In this document: positions 25,572 to 30,824 of the stretch, piece by piece
Numbering within the stretch: position 1 is the first letter of the stretch
Layout: each line of letters starts with the position of its first letter
The notes under the pieces: generated by a model
Databases searched by the model: none
Told to the model about the DNA's origin: nothing
Seen by the model: only the letters and a program-made list of their open reading frames with translations
Assembly: GCA_002439755.1 (NCBI GenBank)
Contig: DJPH01000048.1
Span: 83,586-114,409 of the forward strand
DNA length: 30,824 bases
Direction: 5' to 3'
Source: Prevotellaceae bacterium UBA6417
GTDB lineage: Bacteria > Bacteroidota > Bacteroidia > Bacteroidales > Bacteroidaceae
Position numbers and translations under genes: made by a program

Positions 25572-27353
25572 TCACCTGATGTTAGGCTCATATGGAAGGC
25601 GTGCCTGGATGCAGTCGCGCTGCCACAAGGTTTTCAGATATGTGAACGGTTTGTAATAATCGCCTAATGTTTCGCGAAGGTGTGATTCGTAATAGCTTTC
25701 TTTCTTTTCGTCCAGCAATGTCATGTACCAAGGCTCGGCAATGGGATAGTCTTCGGTTTCATAGTCGTTGCCAAGTTTGGCCTTTGCCACCGCTTGTTTT
25801 ACTGCATCGTCCAATGTGCCCAGTTTGTCGACAAGGCCTATCTTGATGGCTTGTTCGCCGGTCCAGACACGTCCTTGGCCGATGGAATCGACCTGGCCGA
25901 CAGACATTTTCCTGCCTTCTGCTACGCGGCGCATGAACAATTGATAGCCTTTTTCTATTTTGCCTTGTATCAGTTCTCCTTCTGCCGGAGTGAGCGGACG
26001 CGTAAAGTTGCCAAGATAGAAATCGCTCATCTTGTTTGTGTTGACTTTGTCATATTTAAAGCCCAACTTGTCCTGGAGCAACCCGCTTGCGTCAGGCAGC
26101 ATGCCGAAGATTCCGATGCTTCCGGTCAATGTGGTGGGTTCGGCAACTATATACTGAGATGCGGAACTGATATAATAGCCGCCCGATGCGGCATATCCGC
26201 CCATGGAAACGATTACGGGCTTTTCCTTGCCCAGTTGCTTGACTGCACGCCAGATTTGTTCCGATGCATAAGCACTTCCACCGGGAGAGTTGATTCGCAG
26301 AACGACGGCTTTTACGGCTTCATCGTTTTTCAGTTCGTCAAGGTCTGAAATCATGGAAGTGGCAACGATAAGGTCGCCGGCACTCGTGGCAGCCTGTGGA
26401 GCCTCGTTATAGATTTCACCGGAGGCATAATAGATGGCTATTTTATTATTGCTGCTCTTGTCATCGGGGCTTTTGGCCTGGCAGACATCGCTTGGACTTA
26501 CCAAAGACAGTTTTTCGTCCTTATTAATATTGACGAACTTTTTAAGCATGCTTTTGGCCTCGTCGATATAGGCGATATTGTCTATCAAATGCATTTTCAA
26601 CAAGTCCTTGGTTGATGCCATACCCGTATAACGGTCGGCATAGGCCTGAAGAGAATCTGCCGGTATGCGGCGGGATTTTGATACATCAGCTACGAAATTG
26701 CCCCAAATGCTGTTGAGAAAAGCGTTTACTTGCAGCCGGTTGGGAACGCTCATGTCTGTCCTTATAAAAGGCTCTACAGCACTTTTGAAAGTTCCGACCT
26801 TGAAAATCTGCACCTTCACTCCGAATTTGGCCAATACATCTTTATAGAACGTCGGCTGTGAAGAAAGACCTTTCCAGTCAAGAGACCCCTCGGGGTTAAT
26901 GGCAATCTTATCGGCAAGACTGCACACATAATAGCTCCCCTGGGTATAGTCGTCTGCATAGCTGAAAACGAATTTGCCACTTTTCTTGAAGTCGGCCAGG
27001 CATTTGCGAAGTTCTTCCAAGGATGCCGGATCGGCATAAACAGAACCGCCTTCAAGAAATATGCCTTTTATTTCATCCATATTCTTGGCCTTTTTAAGAG
27101 CCTCACGGAGCTCGCTGAGACTTAAAGACTCTTGAGCAATGCCAAGAAGGTCATTAATCGGATCTTCGGCCATTTGTTCACACATGTCTCCTTTTAAGAC
27201 TATGTGCAAAATGGAATTCTTGCCAATGCTTGCCGTCTGATTGGATGAAGCTGCAATACCTATTATAATAATACAGCCTATGATGCCCAATATGCCAACG
27301 GCCAAAAGGACACCGATGGCAGATGAAAATACATGTTTGATAAAAGATTTCAT
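25572..27353 (-). CDS. sppA: Signal peptide peptidase SppA, 67K type
   Basis: Membrane-bound serine protease that degrades leftover signal peptides. The start is set at the ATG at 27353; an in-frame GTG two codons earlier (27359) is less likely. The 593 residues show one N-terminal membrane helix (about 14-36, GVLLAVGILGIIGCIIIIGI) and two ClpP/crotonase-like halves, as in the E. coli 67-kDa form. The Ser/Lys dyad is K190 in GTFKSAVEPF and S390 in SMGGYAASGGYY, matching E. coli K209 and S409. It is first in the operon, 15 nt before lpxK, with a promoter at 27398-27431. Confidence 0.95.
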   Translation of the reverse strand: MKSFIKHVFSSAIGVLLAVGILGIIGCIIIIGIAASSNQTASIGKNSILHIVLKGDMCEQMAEDPINDLLGIAQESLSLSELREALKKAKNMDEIKGIFLEGGSVYADPASLEELRKCLADFKKSGKFVFSYADDYTQGSYYVCSLADKIAINPEGSLDWKGLSSQPTFYKDVLAKFGVKVQIFKVGTFKSAVEPFIRTDMSVPNRLQVNAFLNSIWGNFVADVSKSRRIPADSLQAYADRYTGMASTKDLLKMHLIDNIAYIDEAKSMLKKFVNINKDEKLSLVSPSDVCQAKSPDDKSSNNKIAIYYASGEIYNEAPQAATSAGDLIVATSMISDLDELKNDEAVKAVVLRINSPGGSAYASEQIWRAVKQLGKEKPVIVSMGGYAASGGYYISSASQYIVAEPTTLTGSIGIFGMLPDASGLLQDKLGFKYDKVNTNKMSDFYLGNFTRPLTPAEGELIQGKIEKGYQLFMRRVAEGRKMSVGQVDSIGQGRVWTGEQAIKIGLVDKLGTLDDAVKQAVAKAKLGNDYETEDYPIAEPWYMTLLDEKKESYYESHLRETLGDYYKPFTYLKTLWQRDCIQARLPYEPNIR

Positions 27354-27397
27354 GTTCACTTTATTATATGTTACATTAATTCAGCCTGTAATGCATG

Positions 27398-27431
27398 CAA
27401 AGGTACTTCTTTTTTTCTGATAACATCCAAA
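27398..27431 (-). promoter_or_regulatory. Promoter of the sppA-lpxK-pnp-thiL operon
   Basis: TTTG (27428-27431), 22 nt, then TACCTTTG (27398-27405) on the minus strand. The -33 box lies inside an A/T-rich inverted repeat (27426-27448). Leader about 37 nt to the ATG. Confidence 0.6.
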
Positions 27432-27448
27432 AACAAAAGTTTTTTGGA
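27426..27448. repeat. Inverted repeat over the sppA -33 box
   Basis: TCCAAAAAC / GTTTTTTGGA with a 4-nt loop and one bulged base. It could be an operator or simply an A/T-rich palindrome. Confidence 0.35.
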
Positions 27449-27515
27449 CGTTGGTACTCGCCCGCTATTCCTGCGCAGTGAAGTCATTCTGATAAACGGC
27501 AATAAAAGCATCAAA

Positions 27516-27713
27516 ATTGCACATGAGGATTTCCGACATAGTATCCTGGAGCTTCCCGGATTGCACATGAGGACTTCCGACATAGTATCCTGGAGCTTCC
27601 CGGATTGCACATGAGGACTTCCGACATACTATCTTAGGGCTTCTCACATTGCATCCGAGGACTCCTTATATTGTATTCGAGGGCTTCCCGCATTGTACAT
27701 GGGCGTTTCCGGA
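27516..27713. repeat. Nine-unit tandem array, exact 22-nt period
   Basis: Nine head-to-tail 22-nt units begin at 27516, 27538, 27560, 27582, 27604, 27626, 27648, 27670 and 27692. Units 3 and 5 are identical (ATTGCACATGAGGACTTCC...), and unit 1 differs by one base. Units 2 and 4 are identical (ATAGTATCCTGGAGCTTCC...). Units 6-9 are diverged intermediates. Two unit types thus alternate at first, then drift. Weak in-phase similarity (GTTGCAC at 27736) suggests a decayed tail to about 27780. It lies between the sppA promoter and the rRNA promoter. It is not coding, because 22 is not a multiple of three. Confidence 0.9.
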
Positions 27714-27896
27714 AAGGAATAGAAGCCGTTTATGTGTTGCACTTGTGCGTGATGCTGTACTATGAAGAGTGTTTTCTGGGCGTGAGTTGTGCGATAGTGT
27801 ATGAAAGGTGCGTATTTTTTTTGTTTGTCTAATGGTGTGTTTGTCAGCCGGGTGTATTCATGCCGGAAAAATAATTCGAAAAAAGTTTGTTGGAAA
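27714..27896. other. Spacer between the repeat array and the rRNA promoter
   Basis: About 180 nt without a credible gene. It contains possible decayed repeat units up to about 27780 and an A-rich stretch at 27865-27884 just upstream of the rRNA promoter, which could serve as an UP-like element. Confidence 0.4.
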
Positions 27897-27929
27897 TTTG
27901 GTTTGTATCGGATAAAGGTTGTAATTTTG
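27897..27929 (+). promoter_or_regulatory. rRNA operon promoter
   Basis: TTTG (27897-27900), 21 nt, then TAATTTTG (27922-27929), with an A-rich region upstream. A second TTTG at 27902-27905 gives a 16-nt spacing and is less likely. The leader to 16S is about 290 nt. Confidence 0.6.
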
Positions 27930-27990
27930 CACTCGCTTTCGGGAACGAAGGGGGTGAAACTCCGAGGGACCGAGGGATAAGAGAAGAGAG

Positions 27991-28002
27991 TGTTCTTTGA
28001 TA
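27991..28002 (+). promoter_or_regulatory. boxA-like antitermination site in the rRNA leader
   Basis: TGTTCTTTGATA resembles the boxA element (E. coli TGCTCTTTAACA) and lies in the leader between the promoter and 16S, as expected for Nus-factor antitermination. Confidence 0.5.
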
Positions 28003-28223
28003 GAGATACATAAAACAACGAGAGTAGTACAAGAGAGCGGAGGCCTCGATTTTGCCGGTTGATATTGGTAAGAAGAAGAGGTTTCCGGGTAACAAGATAC
28101 GAACCGTCGATAGGAAAGAATATCGTTTGGCTCTCTGATAGAAACGGCGTCTTGAGCAAAAAGAGAAAGCGATTGCGTTTACTCTGTGCTGTAGGCATGG
28201 GGTGTGAACGTAAGAGATATTAT

Positions 28224-29754
<1,531 letters not shown>

Positions 29755-29908
29755 TGGAGCGGTTCGGCAATAGTTTTCAAGAGGAGAGAAAAGATTGGAT
29801 ATAAGTATCCTTCCTATCTTTTGCGTTTGTTTAGTCAGATACGTCGGATAAGAAGTTCGGCGGGGGAATCGGCGGGGCAAGTATTGCCCCCTGTAGCGGT
29901 CGTCTGCC
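29755..29908 (+). other. 16S-tRNA spacer with a processing-type hairpin
   Basis: Internal transcribed spacer, no gene. Around 29790-29821 an imperfect hairpin forms from AAAGAT-GGATA / TATCC-ATCTTT. It may be part of the RNase III processing region. Confidence 0.4.
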
Positions 29909-29982
29909 AGTCCTATAGCTCAGTTGGTTAGAGCGCCACACTGATAATGTGGAGGTCGGCAGTTCAAGTCTGCCTGGGACTA
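29909..29982 (+). tRNA. tRNA-Ile (anticodon GAT)
   Basis: Acceptor AGTCCTA pairs with TGGGACT; anticodon loop CTGATAA gives GAT; T-arm GGCAGTTCAAGTCTGCC. Located between 16S and 23S as usual; CCA is not encoded. Confidence 0.96.
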
Positions 29983-30014
29983 CTTGCGTCGTGCGTGGAC
30001 ATTCCCCTTGGAAC

Positions 30015-30088
30015 GGGGGATTAGCTCAGCTGGCTAGAGCATCTGCTTTGCAAGCAGAGGGTCAACGGTTCGAATCCGTTATTCTCCA
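30015..30088 (+). tRNA. tRNA-Ala (anticodon TGC)
   Basis: Acceptor GGGGGAT pairs with ATTCTCC through two G-U pairs; anticodon loop TTTGCAA gives TGC; T-arm AACGGTTCGAATCCGTT. It lies 32 nt after tRNA-Ile in the rRNA spacer; CCA is not encoded. Confidence 0.95.
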
Positions 30089-30277
30089 CAAAAACACTTT
30101 ATGGTGTTAAGAGATCTATGACAAATTGTGACAGGTAACGCGGACGGCAAAAGTCGTCCGCAGCGAGCGAAAGTAAAATAAAAGCAAGCGACAAAGTAAG
30201 TCTTTAAATAAGACGGACGCAAGTATGTTCCGCTTCGGTGCTATATGAATATAGTGCAGTAGTGGTAGGCGAACAAC
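30089..30277 (+). other. tRNA-23S spacer
   Basis: No gene. Contains the hairpin GCGGACG / CGTCCGC with an 8-nt loop near 30138-30159 and a smaller one, GTCTT/AAGAC, near 30200. These are probably processing structures for the 23S precursor. Confidence 0.4.
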
Positions 30278-30824
30278 GAAATTTAAGGGCGTACGGTGGA
30301 TGCCTTGGCTCTCACAGGCGATGAAGGACGTGACAAGCTGCGATAATCCGTGGGTAGGCGCAAGTGGCCTTTGATCCTCGGGTCTCCGAATGGGACAACC
30401 CGTCAGTCTGAATGACTGTCAGCACATGCAAAGAAGTATGTGTGGCAAACGAGGGGAACTGAAACATCTTAGTACCCTTAGGAAGAGAAAATAAATAATG
30501 ATTCCCCTAGTAGTGGCGAGCGAACGGGGAATAGCCCAAACCGTTGCTGTCCTAGTGGCAGTATCGGGGTTGTAGGGACGCAATACTTTCCGTGCCATCG
30601 AACCGGAAGCGCCCGGAACGGCGCGCCGCAGAGGGTGAAAGCCCCGTACGGGCAGAGAGGCACGGGAACAGCGTAACCCTGAGTAGCACGGGGCACGTGG
30701 AACCCTGTGTGAATCATCCGGGACCATCCGGAAAGGCTAAATACTCGTGAGAGACCGATAGTGAACCAGTACCGTGAGGGAAAGGTGAAAAGCACCCCGC
30801 ATAGGGGAGTGAAAGAGTTCCTGA
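30278..30824 (+). rRNA. rrl: 23S ribosomal RNA, 5' part (runs off the window)
   Basis: Begins near AAATTTAAGGGCGTACGGTGGATGCCTTGGCTC, matching the conserved 23S 5' end, with GGCGATGAAGGACGTG, AGTAGTGGCGAGCGAACGGG and AGTACCGTGAGGGAAAGGTG following in order. About 550 nt of the expected ~2900 are present. The 5' end is approximate. Confidence 0.95.

Noticed and set aside
27371..27647. Small open frames on the minus strand over the 22-nt array
   Set aside because: They are repeat translations; a 22-nt period shifts frame each unit, and no start context or relatives are evident.

Overview
The window reads as chromosome of a Bacteroidales bacterium, most likely Prevotella-like (family level only). 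Evidence: the 16S rRNA has the Bacteroidota-type CCTCCTTTCT 3' end; promoters follow the Bacteroidota pattern (-33 TTTG or TTG, about 19-22 nt, -7 TAnnTTTG) rather than TTGACA/TATAAT; starts lack a Shine-Dalgarno; the trp order is BEGDCFA; and there are fimbrillin and BspA-type leucine-rich lipoproteins plus a large SppA.

Layout. Positions 1-20 hold the 5' end of a minus-strand tRNA-Ser that leaves the window. 143-6111 (minus) is a heavy-metal efflux operon: small His-rich membrane protein, lipoprotein adaptor, RND pump, TolC-type outer-membrane channel. 6361-8484 (plus) is a secreted family 2 glycoside hydrolase. 8546-15230 (plus) is a complete tryptophan operon with its own promoter, a 25-residue leader peptide carrying three consecutive Trp codons, and an intrinsic terminator, i.e. 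a transcription attenuator. 15266-15420 is a short tandem array with a 22-23 nt period, followed by a strong bidirectional terminator. 15498-20970 (minus) is a four-gene surface-protein operon alternating fimbrillin and fimbrillin-plus-LRR lipoproteins, preceded by a membrane-anchored AraC-type regulator (21140-22315). 22426-22498 (minus) is tRNA-Phe. 22619-27353 (minus) is the operon sppA-lpxK-pnp-thiL. 27516-27713 is a second 22-nt tandem array. 27897-30824 (plus) is the start of an rRNA operon: promoter, boxA-like leader, 16S, tRNA-Ile, tRNA-Ala and the first ~550 nt of 23S.

How parts work together. The efflux genes form one tripartite envelope pump whose metal is not certain. The trp genes encode all enzymes from chorismate to tryptophan, with charged tRNA-Trp read out by the leader. 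The fimbrillin operon probably builds or decorates a type V pilus-like surface structure, with the adjacent regulator the obvious candidate controller.

The least explained signals are three intergenic short tandem arrays (6234-6275, 15266-15420, 27516-27713). Their units differ in sequence but share a period of 21-23 nt, close to two DNA helical turns. The other notable items are the alternating fimbrillin/LRR module, an attenuator whose antiterminator I could not find, and a structured spacer between the first two efflux genes.
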